A DNA stretch of 64,000 nucleotides, taken from the NCBI GenBank assembly GCA_018394295.1, contig CP074574.1, positions 1 to 64,000 on the forward strand, given 5' to 3'. This document shows, in pieces, positions 1 through 8,117 of the stretch. Positions within the stretch are counted from its first letter, which is position 1. Every line of letters begins with the position of its first letter. A program made the position numbers and the translations under genes. Below the pieces are notes generated by a model, which worked only from the letters and a program-made list of their open reading frames with translations, was not told where the DNA came from and searched no databases. This DNA comes from Mycoplasmatota bacterium (GTDB lineage Bacteria > Bacillota_I > Bacilli_A > Haloplasmatales > Haloplasmataceae).

Positions 1-974
1 TCATAACCATCTTCATCTTTTAAAATCATGTCACCTTTTTTATTTAATTTTTCAGCTCCAGGCTGACCTAAAATAGTTTGACTATCATAATGACTCCCTA
101 CTGAAAAAGCGATTCTAGTGGGAATATTAGCCTTTATGAGTGGGGTTATTACATCTGTAGTAGGTTTTTGGGTAGCTATTACTAAATGAATACCAGCCTT
201 TCTTGATTGGGTAAATAATTCAATTAGGTTTTTTTCTGCTTTATCACTGTTTAATGTGATTATTTGGAATTCGTCAATAAATACAACTATATATGGTAAG
301 TGATTCCCCTTTTTTTTATATGATTCTATATCTCTACATTTATTTTGACTAAATAGATGATAACGTGATTTCATTTCAGTGACTAACCAAGAAAGAGTTT
401 TTTCAGCTTCATTTAATTCATAAATGACTGGTCTAAGTAAATATTTAATATTTTCGTAAAGTGTAAACTCTACTCTATTACGATCGATTAAAATCATTTT
501 TACATCGGATGGATCACAATTATATATTAAACTATTAATAAAACAATGCATACAAATTGATTTTCCACCACCGGTTTCTCCGGCAATAAGAACATGTTTC
601 CAAAGTGATAAATTTCCAACAATCATAGCTCCATTGATGTTTTCTCCTAATGCTATCTTAAGTAATCCTGGACATTGATTGTAAAATTCAGATTGTAATA
701 GGTTCATTAAAGGTAAAATCTCTTGTTTGTCTTTTGGTAATGTAATGTTAATTAATCCATTACAATGACTTAAAATTGTTTTATTACCAAGAACATTTTG
801 AAATTCTATTTCATATTTAAGGATATCTTTTATTTTTGTGTGTCCTAAAGTGATCATATCGAATTTACACATAGATGATGTTTCGATATACGTTTTAAAT
901 TCTAATTGAAGTTGAAACTTAGTAATTAAATATTGGATTTTGTTTATACACTTTATTTTAAATTCATGATCCAT
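1..974 (-). CDS. FtsK/SpoIIIE-type DNA translocase (C-terminus beyond window)
   Basis: About 324 residues are visible, read from an ATG at 974 behind a GGATGTGA-like ribosome site. The protein runs off the left edge. A Walker A motif AGETGGGKS lies near residues 130-139 and a Walker B stretch YIVVFIDEF near 227-235, followed by an ATQKP motif and a PTRIAFSV stretch, the order seen in FtsK/SpoIIIE motors. No transmembrane segment is visible in the N-terminal 120 residues, so it looks like the soluble plasmid or ICE type rather than the chromosomal divisome protein. Such proteins move double-stranded DNA in transfer, replication or segregation. A separate VirD4 coupling protein is encoded nearby, so a maintenance role is as likely as a transfer role. 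Confidence 0.85.
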   Translation of the reverse strand, partial: MDHEFKIKCINKIQYLITKFQLQLEFKTYIETSSMCKFDMITLGHTKIKDILKYEIEFQNVLGNKTILSHCNGLINITLPKDKQEILPLMNLLQSEFYNQCPGLLKIALGENINGAMIVGNLSLWKHVLIAGETGGGKSICMHCFINSLIYNCDPSDVKMILIDRNRVEFTLYENIKYLLRPVIYELNEAEKTLSWLVTEMKSRYHLFSQNKCRDIESYKKKGNHLPYIVVFIDEFQIITLNSDKAEKNLIELFTQSRKAGIHLVIATQKPTTDVITPLIKANIPTRIAFSVGSHYDSQTILGQPGAEKLNKKGDMILKDEDGY

Positions 975-1002
975 TTTATCACATCCAATCTAGGTTTATT
1001 AA

Positions 1003-1017
1003 GTACGCAATGCGTAC
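1003..1017. promoter_or_regulatory. Palindromic operator candidate
   Basis: GTACGCAATGCGTAC is a perfect 7+1+7 palindrome just upstream of the translocase gene. A half-matching copy, GTACGCATAGCG, lies at 1416-1427 directly upstream of the small HTH gene at 1194-1391. I infer that the HTH protein binds both and controls itself and the translocase. Confidence 0.5.
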
Positions 1018-1042
1018 CACCTAATATAATTGTATGTAATAT

Positions 1043-1141
1043 TCTAGATATCTAGACCTACCTACCCACCTACTTAATTAATAATGAATGTAATTTTGCG
1101 AAAATATAGACATAATTAAAGAGTAGGTGAGTGGGTGGGTG
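1043..1141. repeat. Palindrome plus C-rich/G-rich complementary arms
   Basis: TCTAGATATCTAGA at 1043-1056 is a perfect 14-bp palindrome. It is followed by a C-rich arm at 1057-1075, and a G-rich arm at 1121-1141 (GAGTAGGTGAGTGGGTGGG) is largely complementary to it across about 45 nt. Such GC-rich arms stand out in this AT-rich DNA and could form a cruciform or long hairpin. A role as operator, single-strand origin or termination structure is only inference. Confidence 0.4.
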
Positions 1142-1160
1142 TTTAAAGATAAAAATAAAA

Positions 1161-1190
1161 AGTATATCAAATGTAATACATTGATATACT
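1161..1190 (-). terminator. Bidirectional hairpin terminator
   Basis: AGTATATCA pairs with TGATATACT around an inner ATGT/ACAT helix, with an A-tract on one side and a T-tract on the other. It lies immediately after the stop of the minus-strand gene ending at 1194. Confidence 0.6.
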
Positions 1191-1193
1191 TTT

Positions 1194-1391
1194 TTATCTA
1201 TATTTTTTTGTATCGAATCCAGCTTGTTCAAGTTTATCGATTAATTCAGCACTATTAAGTCTAGAACCTCTATTCTTAGCACTATAAATAGTCGATTTTT
1301 TAATTTTACTTTTTTTATGTATTTGATAAGGGTTAGTATTATAGTCTTGACACATTTCATTCACCCATGATTTATCATTATTTTTTGTCAT
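1194..1391 (-). CDS. Small helix-turn-helix regulator
   Basis: This 65-residue basic protein has an HTH-like core (NPYQIHKKSKIKKSTIYSAK) in which a glutamine-led helix is followed by a KSTIY recognition-like helix, as in small Cro/XRE-like repressors. The start ATG at 1391 has a good TAGGAGTGA ribosome site. The gene stands alone and ends in its own hairpin. A partial copy of the GTACGCAATGCGTAC palindrome lies in its promoter region and a full copy in front of the neighbouring translocase gene, so autoregulation and control of that gene are likely. No specific family was recognised beyond HTH. Confidence 0.6.
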   Translation of the reverse strand: MTKNNDKSWVNEMCQDYNTNPYQIHKKSKIKKSTIYSAKNRGSRLNSAELIDKLEQAGFDTKKYR

Positions 1392-1489
1392 ATAATCACT
1401 CCTATTTTTAGTATGGTACGCATAGCGAGATATTATTCATTGAGTATTCTCTAAAATATACTTTGTTAATATCATAAATAAATATATAC

Positions 1490-1518
1490 TTGACAAAGAC
1501 GATATATCGTCGTATAAT
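1490..1518 (+). promoter_or_regulatory. Consensus promoter with operator in the spacer
   Basis: TTGACA (1490-1495), a 17-bp spacer and TATAAT (1513-1518) form a perfect sigma-A promoter. The spacer contains the perfect palindrome GACGATATATCGTC (1498-1511). A repressor bound there would block RNA polymerase. It drives the gene starting at 1556. Confidence 0.8.
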
Positions 1519-1555
1519 TTATATAGATATTATATAATAAAAAGGGGAGATAAAT

Positions 1556-1765
1556 ATGAGTAAATATCAATTAATAACTAGATATTATGATAGTGGAAAA
1601 ATAACATATTTAGTTTTGTTAGAAAGTGAATTTATAGATATACCTAGTTATCAAGAAACATCTAACTATGATGAATATTGTGATATTGTAAATGAACATG
1701 AACTAAATAATGATTTAATCGATTTAAAAAAACAAGGAAATGTTGAAGAAATAAATTCTTATTAA
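1556..1765 (+). CDS. Small acidic protein of unknown function
   Basis: This 69-residue protein starts at an ATG preceded by AAAGGGGAGA. It is tyrosine- and acid-rich (SYQETSNYDEYCDIVNEHEL) without a signal peptide, membrane segment or metal motif. It is the first gene after the palindrome-controlled promoter at 1490-1518, so its expression is probably tightly switched. A hammerhead-like RNA begins six bases after its stop codon and could cleave the transcript between it and the next gene. I recognise no family. Confidence 0.6.
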   Translation: MSKYQLITRYYDSGKITYLVLLESEFIDIPSYQETSNYDEYCDIVNEHELNNDLIDLKKQGNVEEINSY

Positions 1766-1770
1766 TTAAT

Positions 1771-1829
1771 TCGAAACTGTCCGGTTCATCCGGAAGTCTA
1801 CATGTGATGGGTTCCATGTACTGATGAGA
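1771..1829 (+). ncRNA. Hammerhead ribozyme candidate, type II topology
   Basis: All core elements occur in order. CGAAAC (1772-1777) opens stem III (ACU/AGU plus UCCGG/CCGGA, one bulged G, loop UUCAU). GUC (1796-1798) carries the expected cleavage site after C1798. Stem I pairs UACAUG (1799-1804) with CAUGUA (1815-1820), and CUGAUGA (1821-1827) follows with G1828. Stems I and III are closed by loops, so stem II is the open one (type II). Stem II is the weak point: only C1772-G1828 and U1771-A1829 pair cleanly. The motif lies between the genes at 1556 and 1855 in their sense orientation, so cleavage would separate the two messages. Confidence 0.75.
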
Positions 1830-1854
1830 TAGCTATAAATGAAAGGGTGATATA

Positions 1855-2154
1855 ATGGGTTTAGAAAATAGAAGATATACGGATGAAGAATATTCTAATA
1901 TGAGAATGTTCATGATAAAAAAAGATAACTTACAAGCTGTAACAGAAATAAGTGATCATCAAAAATTTTTTGGTAAAGATGTAGAAGTGTATAAAGGTAG
2001 AAAATTACCTATAGGTACAAGAGGTATTGTTATTTCTTTGAAGACACAACATTTTGCTCAAAGTGTTTGGCGAGGATGGACAACAAAAGTCGGCATTGAA
2101 ACAGATGATAATAAGATTTTGTATACTTATTTAGACAATATAAGATTAGTATAA
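1855..2154 (+). CDS. Small protein with SH3/KOW-like C-terminal half
   Basis: This 99-residue protein starts at an ATG with an AAAGGGTGA ribosome site. The C-terminal half reads as a small beta barrel (VEVYKGRKLPIGTRGIV, then a VGIETDDNKILYTYL strand pair ending in NIRLV), a pattern typical of SH3/KOW-like folds in phage and plasmid accessory proteins. The N-terminal third is charged and probably helical. It lies 26 nt downstream of the hammerhead-like RNA and is the second gene of the unit that starts at 1556. Function is unknown. Confidence 0.6.
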   Translation: MGLENRRYTDEEYSNMRMFMIKKDNLQAVTEISDHQKFFGKDVEVYKGRKLPIGTRGIVISLKTQHFAQSVWRGWTTKVGIETDDNKILYTYLDNIRLV

Positions 2155-2185
2155 AATCATTTTCTATAGTGTCCATAAAAGTTGA

Positions 2186-2287
2186 CTTACAACAGCATTA
2201 GAAGAGATATATCAAGATAGGTTAATCGTTGGAAATAATACATTTGATGGGTATGTATATAATTTGATAGAATCAAATGACAATTAG
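2186..2287 (+). pseudogene. Remnant of a gene 3' end
   Basis: An open stretch of 33 codons without a plausible start ends at TAG 2285-2287 and reads like real protein (ALEEIYQDRLIVGNNTFDGY). It begins just after an in-frame TGA at 2183-2185. I interpret it as the tail of a gene whose 5' part was lost. The parent family is not recognisable. Confidence 0.35.
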
Positions 2288-2305
2288 TAAGGTGTGATGA
2301 TGTAA

Positions 2306-2530
2306 ATGAATTGGTTAAAAATCATTTGTCAAGAGCATGGTATTTCCATGTATAAATTAAGTCAAATTACAAGTATTCCACGTACTACTATTCAAGAGTT
2401 CAATAATAGGTACATTAATGAATTGAAGTTGGGAGATTGTGAATTAATAGCTAACGCTTTAGGGATGAAAGCTATAGATTTTATAATAAAATATTACCCA
2501 AAATATAAAGTGGAGGTAAACAATGACTAA
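2306..2530 (+). CDS. XRE-family HTH regulator
   Basis: A 74-residue protein that is almost entirely a Cro/C1-type HTH: CQEHGISMYKLSQITSIPRT leads into a TIQEF recognition region, then the usual closing helices with GDCELIANALGM. Its 3' end (ATGACTAA) overlaps the start of the next gene by 8 nt, which suggests translational coupling. The ribosome site (AAGGTGTG) is somewhat distant from the ATG. It probably regulates the small two-gene unit it belongs to or the nearby mobilisation genes. Confidence 0.8.
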   Translation: MNWLKIICQEHGISMYKLSQITSIPRTTIQEFNNRYINELKLGDCELIANALGMKAIDFIIKYYPKYKVEVNND

Positions 2531-2807
2531 AGGTAATATGAGTTTAATTACATTTTCAAATAAATACTGTATATTATTAAACAATTGTATTAATTATATC
2601 GAAAGTAATGTTCCAAATAGTATTGATGAAATTAATCATTACAGACCATTTGTAACGAAAAATTTTGAAATTAGTAAAGTAGGAATACAATATTGTATTA
2701 AGGATTTGAGAAAATCTAATGATAAACATGCCGGTATACACTTTTATATAGATAAATTATTATTTTTCAATAAATTAATTGAGATTATTATAGATGAAGT
2801 AGTTTAG
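2523..2807 (+). CDS. Unknown 94-residue protein coupled to the XRE regulator
   Basis: It starts inside the stop region of the upstream XRE gene with a GGAGGTAAACA ribosome site. The sequence is helical with alternating hydrophobic positions and a hydrophobic C-terminus (LLFFNKLIEIIIDEVV). No domain was recognised. Gene pairs of a small XRE protein and a small coupled protein are common as toxin-antitoxin or repressor-partner modules. That is the only contextual hint and it is weak. Confidence 0.55.
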   Translation: MTKGNMSLITFSNKYCILLNNCINYIESNVPNSIDEINHYRPFVTKNFEISKVGIQYCIKDLRKSNDKHAGIHFYIDKLLFFNKLIEIIIDEVV

Positions 2808-2844
2808 AATAAAATGTTTCTCTAAAAGATATTTAGGCATATCA

Positions 2845-2874
2845 AAAGACCAGGTATTATACCTGATCTTTTTT
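2845..2874. terminator. Bidirectional terminator between convergent genes
   Basis: AAGA-CAGGTA pairs with TACCTG-TCTT around a short loop, with A and T tracts on either side. It separates the plus-strand gene ending at 2807 from the minus-strand mobilisation operon ending at 2876. Confidence 0.75.
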
Positions 2875-2875
2875 A

Positions 2876-5800
2876 TTATTCATCTTTACTATTGTCTTTT
2901 AAAATGCCTTCTACATAACTGATTTTAGTTTGAATATCTTCAGAAGGTATTTTCTTATTAACTATTTTATTAGTTAAATTTATTTCTTTTAAATTTTTTT
3001 GAAAATCTTCATCTTTAATATCAAATTCATCTTTTCTTTCTAACTTATATTCTTTTGTGTGTACTTTAGCTTTTATATCTTCATTATTTTTATGGATTTG
3101 ATCACTTGTACTAGATGTAGAGTTTTTACTACCAGTTACTATTTTTTGCTTTTTCTCAATTGGATTATTATTTTCATCATTTAAATTTTCTAGGTCTATT
3201 TCATCATTATTATCGTCTAAACATTCTCCAATTTGTGCAGTATCGGTTAATATATCTTCAATAGATTCACCATCAAATGGATTATCGTTGTCATTATTAT
3301 CTTCTGATGAATCTTCGTTTTCTTTCTTGGTTTTTAGTTCAACATTTTTTATATCTTCATCTACATCATCAATGACAACACCATCTTCATCGGTTTTAAT
3401 GGATTTTTTAGAAGGTTCATCTTTGCTTTGAGTGTTATCTCGTTTTCTTCTTCGTTTTTTAGAATATGCTCTAGCTTCGCTTGTTTGTCTTTCTAATTCT
3501 TCATCACTATACTCATTTGTTTCAACTTCATTTAAAGGACTATTATTAGCTTCTTTATTCATAATTACTTTTTGTACAAATAAGTCATAGAAGAGTAGTC
3601 CGCTGTTAAATGATGTAATAACTGAACTAAATTCAGTTGGATCAGGGTTAAAGTATTTTGTTGTGATTCTAGGTCTTGGTTCGTATTCGTTTAAATCTTG
3701 TGTTTCTATGACTTTATCAAAATAAGGGTATTCAGAAATATCAATCAACTTAGTTTTAGCCGGATTTAGTCTTTGTGTCAATATCAAAGCTTCACCAATT
3801 TGAAATTTAATTAATTCATCGGGTAAATATAATTCTCTCTTTTGAACTTGAAGTGAAGCTGAATGACTTAATTTATTAATTTCACTTGCACTTTTTGATC
3901 TTGATTCAACTAGAGTAGTATAAGTACCACATCGTTTAGAAATATCTTCAGCTGTTTTACTATCGGATGTTAATAGATAAATCCATTGACAGTTTGATTT
4001 GATTGTTTTTTCATCTTCTTTATATGAAGCTTCTAATTGTCTAAAATCTTGAATGATCATAAACCATCTAATTCTCCTAGAACGAGAAACGGTAAGTTTT
4101 TTTGTAAAAGAATTAAAACTAGGCATATTACCAAATTCATCTAGTAAACAGTTGACACGAATAGGTAATCTTTGACTTGGTTGTTTATTTGCAATATCAA
4201 CAAACTTTGTATAGGCTTGATCTATGAATAGAATTGGCAAGAAATCTCTGGTATCTCTTTCATCCGGAATAACCAGGAATACTGCTGTAGGTTTTGTAGA
4301 TATTGTATCTAACTTAATGGATGATTTAGAAGTCATTTCTACAATGTTTGGATCTGCAAATAAAGATAGGGTAGTTGTAGCTGAACCTAAGAAGGATGTT
4401 TTCATTTTGTCACCAGCTACCCTTAGTGGAGCTAGTGCTTTTTTACAAATATCATTATCCGGTAATTCATCCATTAATTTATCGAGATAAGTTATATCAC
4501 TTCCAAATGTTCCACGTACGGTAATACCTTTTGTGGCCAATATGGTATATACACTTCCCATATGTCGAGCATTTTGACTTGTAGATTCTCTTGATACGAA
4601 TAGGATTAATGAAGCAATTAGTGACTTTTGGCCATCTAACCAAATGCGTTCAGTCATTCTATCTGTTTGCTTACCAAATACAAGTACATGTGCTATATCA
4701 TTGGCTGTTTCAAATGCTTTTGCTTCATACAAATCAATATTGGATTGTAACTCTATTAAAAGAGTAGAAAAATATGTTTGAACAATTGAAACTGTTAACA
4801 GAGGTTTACCTTCTACAATTTTTAAATTTTCCACCTCTTTTATATAGGCTTCAATTAATTTAATTTTATTTTCATAATATTTTTTTTTGAAATCATCACT
4901 TTGTGCTTCGAGTTTATAACTACTAATTAATTTATTATAAGATTCAATCATTTTTTCTTGTAATAAGAACATATTTTTTTCTTCGTTATACTCAATATTA
5001 TTAATAATACTAGTTATTTCTAAAGTTTGAAATGCTGTATTGTAATTTTTCCAATCTTTTGTTTTTGTTGTTTCACTAGAATAAATAATATCTTGTAATT
5101 CTTCAATTTGGTTATTTGCAAATTCTTCGGCTATTTTTAATATTTCTAATACTGGTTTGTTTTCTTTTGAGTATTTATTTAATAAATTATTGATAAAATC
5201 GATAGCTGATTTTTGATATGTATATTTATTTACATTGTCCATGTATTCATTTACTAATTCGAGAATATTCCATTGATTCCCACGATTAGTATCTCGAAAA
5301 TCTAACAATATTACTTCAAAACCTTTTTCTTTTAAAAAGCCACCCATTATTGAATATAATTCACCTTTAGGATCAGTTAATATCATTGATTCCCTAGCGT
5401 TTGCTAATACTTCTATACTAGGTATAACTAATCTTCTAGTTTTTCCAGAACCTGTTGTACCAATTACAATTGTATGAACATCATCACGATCTATAAAAGT
5501 TTTTACTTTTCCACGTTTCAATTCAGAATGAAGTATCATACCACCATTAGATGACATAGGTTTACTTTTATTTTTGGGATAAACTTTTGTCGATAAATCT
5601 TCACCTACTTCATATTCTGAATAATTAACTTTCATTTCTCTTGGTGTTTGTTCTCTAGCTGAACCATATTCACTGGTTCCACTTGACTTTGGTCTTTCAT
5701 TTTCAGATGAGTCTAAGTTAAAAGAAACTCCGTCTCGATATACGAAATATACAATACCAATAATTAACCATAAATTTCCTACACCAGCTAGTGTTAAAAA

Positions 5801-5968
5801 TAATTGATTACCTATCATTCTAAACCATCCGAATAAATAAAATGATGGCTCTGGATTCCGCCCTAAAATTGATCCTACTAACTCTATCAGATAGGGTAGA
5901 ATTAATAATTGAATAAATAACAATATTCCATACAATATAACAAAGTGTTTAAATCGTTTTTTCTTCAT
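2876..5968 (-). CDS. VirD4/TraG-type conjugative coupling protein
   Basis: This 1030-residue ATPase would link the relaxosome to the T4SS channel at the membrane. The ATG at 5968 is chosen because GAAGGGAGA lies directly upstream. A GTG five codons earlier falls inside that ribosome site. Two transmembrane segments lie in the first 80 residues. Walker A is GTTGSGKT near 170-177, Walker B is CLLDEFGN near 603-610, and the RSRRIRWFMIIQDFRQLE and SNCQWIYLLTSDSKTAEDI motifs follow, as in VirD4 proteins. A roughly 150-residue helical insertion follows the nucleotide-binding start. The last 250-300 residues are an acidic, lysine- and asparagine-rich low-complexity tail, unusual in length and likely a docking region. 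It is the last gene of a four-gene minus-strand operon with the relaxase. Confidence 0.93.
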   Translation of the reverse strand: MKKKRFKHFVILYGILLFIQLLILPYLIELVGSILGRNPEPSFYLFGWFRMIGNQLFLTLAGVGNLWLIIGIVYFVYRDGVSFNLDSSENERPKSSGTSEYGSAREQTPREMKVNYSEYEVGEDLSTKVYPKNKSKPMSSNGGMILHSELKRGKVKTFIDRDDVHTIVIGTTGSGKTRRLVIPSIEVLANARESMILTDPKGELYSIMGGFLKEKGFEVILLDFRDTNRGNQWNILELVNEYMDNVNKYTYQKSAIDFINNLLNKYSKENKPVLEILKIAEEFANNQIEELQDIIYSSETTKTKDWKNYNTAFQTLEITSIINNIEYNEEKNMFLLQEKMIESYNKLISSYKLEAQSDDFKKKYYENKIKLIEAYIKEVENLKIVEGKPLLTVSIVQTYFSTLLIELQSNIDLYEAKAFETANDIAHVLVFGKQTDRMTERIWLDGQKSLIASLILFVSRESTSQNARHMGSVYTILATKGITVRGTFGSDITYLDKLMDELPDNDICKKALAPLRVAGDKMKTSFLGSATTTLSLFADPNIVEMTSKSSIKLDTISTKPTAVFLVIPDERDTRDFLPILFIDQAYTKFVDIANKQPSQRLPIRVNCLLDEFGNMPSFNSFTKKLTVSRSRRIRWFMIIQDFRQLEASYKEDEKTIKSNCQWIYLLTSDSKTAEDISKRCGTYTTLVESRSKSASEINKLSHSASLQVQKRELYLPDELIKFQIGEALILTQRLNPAKTKLIDISEYPYFDKVIETQDLNEYEPRPRITTKYFNPDPTEFSSVITSFNSGLLFYDLFVQKVIMNKEANNSPLNEVETNEYSDEELERQTSEARAYSKKRRRKRDNTQSKDEPSKKSIKTDEDGVVIDDVDEDIKNVELKTKKENEDSSEDNNDNDNPFDGESIEDILTDTAQIGECLDDNNDEIDLENLNDENNNPIEKKQKIVTGSKNSTSSTSDQIHKNNEDIKAKVHTKEYKLERKDEFDIKDEDFQKNLKEINLTNKIVNKKIPSEDIQTKISYVEGILKDNSKDE

Positions 5969-5986
5969 TTTTTCTCCCTTCACAAT

Positions 5987-7717
5987 TTAAATTCTTATAT
6001 CGATACCATAAGATAATAATCTTTGAATACGATTCTTTTTCATTTCTTCTAAGTAATCCATTTTTAATACTTTTCTTTCTGCTTTGATTAAATCCCAATG
6101 ATCGCTTTGAACTGGATGAAGAAAACTTCTAAATGAGCTGATAAAACTATAATCAACGTATTTTTGTAAATTGTCTACTTGTTTATTTAGGTATTCTTCA
6201 TTTTGATTTCTATAAAAAGATTGCCATGCATTTAATTTAGTTCTATCTAATACATTAGTTAAATTTTTTATTTCATCTATATCTAATTTATAAGCTTTAC
6301 CTTTTGAATTTAATTCGGTCTTGTCGTTTGTTAAATCTTTATATTTTTTTTCAATGGTTGATTTGATGTATTTTGAATGACCTTTTTCTTTTATAAAATG
6401 ATCTAAAGTATTTTTAATTTTATCTAAATCATAATCTAGTGTAAACAAGACTTTTGTTATTTTACTACAAATATCTGTAGATTGGTTTTTGTTTAATTTT
6501 ATTAATGGAAAACCATTAAACATTGTATTTAAGAATCGTTCTTCATTAATATAATATTTATTTTTTGACTCAATATATTTCGATATAGACATTCGAATAA
6601 CTACGTTTTTAAGTTTGTTAAATATCTTTTCTTTATCATCATTAATCAATTTTTCATAAAATTTTCCGGTTCCATAAATACTTCGTAATTCTTTTGAAAA
6701 ATCAATATATTCTTTATACACTTTATCATAAGGTGGTGTTTTAAGGATCACATCATTAATAATAGATGATACTTGATTAAATAAGTTATTAAATAAATTA
6801 ATATGTCTATCTATTTCTTCGATGTTTTTATCGATTTGATTTTTATCAAGAAAGTCTAATTGTTGTTCACTTAATGTTTTATTTGAATGTAAATCTTTCT
6901 TAATCTGTATCAATATATCTCTATTTGTTTCTAAAGCTTTGTACTGGGTTTTTCCTTTTCCCTTATTCACATCTACGAGAGTAGTGTAGAGTGTATCAAG
7001 TCTTTCCTTAAACTCCTGGTATAATTTTTTATCAGCTGTAAATTTTTTGATTTCCTTGATTTTTTCTTCTCTTTTTTCTAAAGTAGCTTTTTGATGTTCT
7101 CGATAAAAAATATCAATGGCTTTTTTTCTTAATTTGTTTATGTATGTAATTGGGTGATATCCATCTACTTGATTAGGTGAATAAAGCATGAAATGTAAAT
7201 GTGGCATTTTACCGGCTTCTGGATTTTGATTTTCCTCCGGCTTTTCATGATAGGCACATATCCATTCAAATGTAGATGAATCTAATTTTAAATCTCTTTT
7301 AAACATGTGAGCGATTTCTCTAGCTTTTTCAATCATTACTTCTTGAGTAAAGTTATATTGTAAAGCTTCGTTTTCCTTAAGGCTTATTATAGGGAAGTAA
7401 ACAACTCCGGATGATTTTTTACTAAATGAATTTTTCATTTCGTTTATATCAATTCCTACATCTGAAAATAATACCTGGCTTCCTTTCCGATTTTCTATAT
7501 ATTCTTCATAATCTTCTAAAAAATTATCACTTAAATCTTCAGCGAATTTATCCTCATTATTATTATATTTTTGTTTAAATACATCTCCAAAAGAGTCTTT
7601 AAATAATGATTCTTTCGTATCTAAAGATAATTTACCGCCTTTTTCAATATATTTCATATAATCGCCCATAAAGTTATCTTTTGGATTCACATTTCTATAT
7701 CTAATTTTAACGATCAT
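5987..7717 (-). CDS. Conjugative relaxase (MobP/MOBL-like)
   Basis: This 576-residue protein should nick oriT and stay covalently attached to the transferred strand. The metal site is visible as HE near residue 155 followed by GKMPHLHFMLYSP near 168-180, the HE...HxH arrangement described for MOBL/MobP-like relaxases of Bacillota. N-terminal tyrosines at positions 20 and 23 (GDYMKYI) are candidates for the nucleophile. The remaining two thirds are helical and charged with no helicase motifs, so the DNA-pumping role falls to the coupling protein. Its start overlaps the upstream accessory gene by 11 nt and it ends 18 nt before the coupling-protein start. The exact MOB class is uncertain. Confidence 0.85.
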   Translation of the reverse strand: MIVKIRYRNVNPKDNFMGDYMKYIEKGGKLSLDTKESLFKDSFGDVFKQKYNNNEDKFAEDLSDNFLEDYEEYIENRKGSQVLFSDVGIDINEMKNSFSKKSSGVVYFPIISLKENEALQYNFTQEVMIEKAREIAHMFKRDLKLDSSTFEWICAYHEKPEENQNPEAGKMPHLHFMLYSPNQVDGYHPITYINKLRKKAIDIFYREHQKATLEKREEKIKEIKKFTADKKLYQEFKERLDTLYTTLVDVNKGKGKTQYKALETNRDILIQIKKDLHSNKTLSEQQLDFLDKNQIDKNIEEIDRHINLFNNLFNQVSSIINDVILKTPPYDKVYKEYIDFSKELRSIYGTGKFYEKLINDDKEKIFNKLKNVVIRMSISKYIESKNKYYINEERFLNTMFNGFPLIKLNKNQSTDICSKITKVLFTLDYDLDKIKNTLDHFIKEKGHSKYIKSTIEKKYKDLTNDKTELNSKGKAYKLDIDEIKNLTNVLDRTKLNAWQSFYRNQNEEYLNKQVDNLQKYVDYSFISSFRSFLHPVQSDHWDLIKAERKVLKMDYLEEMKKNRIQRLLSYGIDIRI

Positions 7718-8117
7718 CTTTCATCCCACCATTGACATTTTGAATAATATCCATCATTTTATGTAATGTTTGAACTCTAGATTGTTCTATTTCAATTGTA
7801 AGCTGGTCTGGGTTCTCTTGTAATTTATCATTAAAACCACCTTTATAAAACAAAATATCAAATAAGTAATCTAAGGAGATAATATTTTCTGAAGCTAATA
7901 TAACGTGTTTTTCAAATACTTTCAAATTATCCAACATTCTATTAAAAAGAACATTTTGGAACATTTCTTGAATAACATTCTTTTCATAATTATCTCGAAA
8001 GTCGAGTAGAGCAGTTTCAATTAATTCTCTTCTTGATTTAAAACCATAGATTCTATATGATTTTAGTAACATGATAAATTCTTCTTCAAAAGATGTGGTG
8101 ATACTATTTTCTTCCAT
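7707..8117 (-). CDS. Relaxosome accessory protein, ribbon-helix-helix-like (second copy)
   Basis: This 136-residue protein carries near its N-terminus the signature IYGFKSRRELIETALLDF, very similar to YGFQSKNDLIMEAVNRF in the preceding gene. Both look like the helix pair of a ribbon-helix-helix DNA-binding fold, followed by a helical C-terminus. The gene overlaps its neighbours on both sides (14 nt and 11 nt), so it is translated with the relaxase. I infer that it binds oriT and positions the relaxase. The beta-strand part is less clear than in its paralogue. Confidence 0.7.
   Translation of the reverse strand: MEENSITTSFEEEFIMLLKSYRIYGFKSRRELIETALLDFRDNYEKNVIQEMFQNVLFNRMLDNLKVFEKHVILASENIISLDYLFDILFYKGGFNDKLQENPDQLTIEIEQSRVQTLHKMMDIIQNVNGGMKDDR

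Noticed and set aside
4224-4490. Plus-strand open frame inside the coupling-protein gene
   Set aside because: It lies opposite conserved VirD4 motifs and has no ribosome site. Shadow of the real gene. Similar shadows elsewhere were left out.
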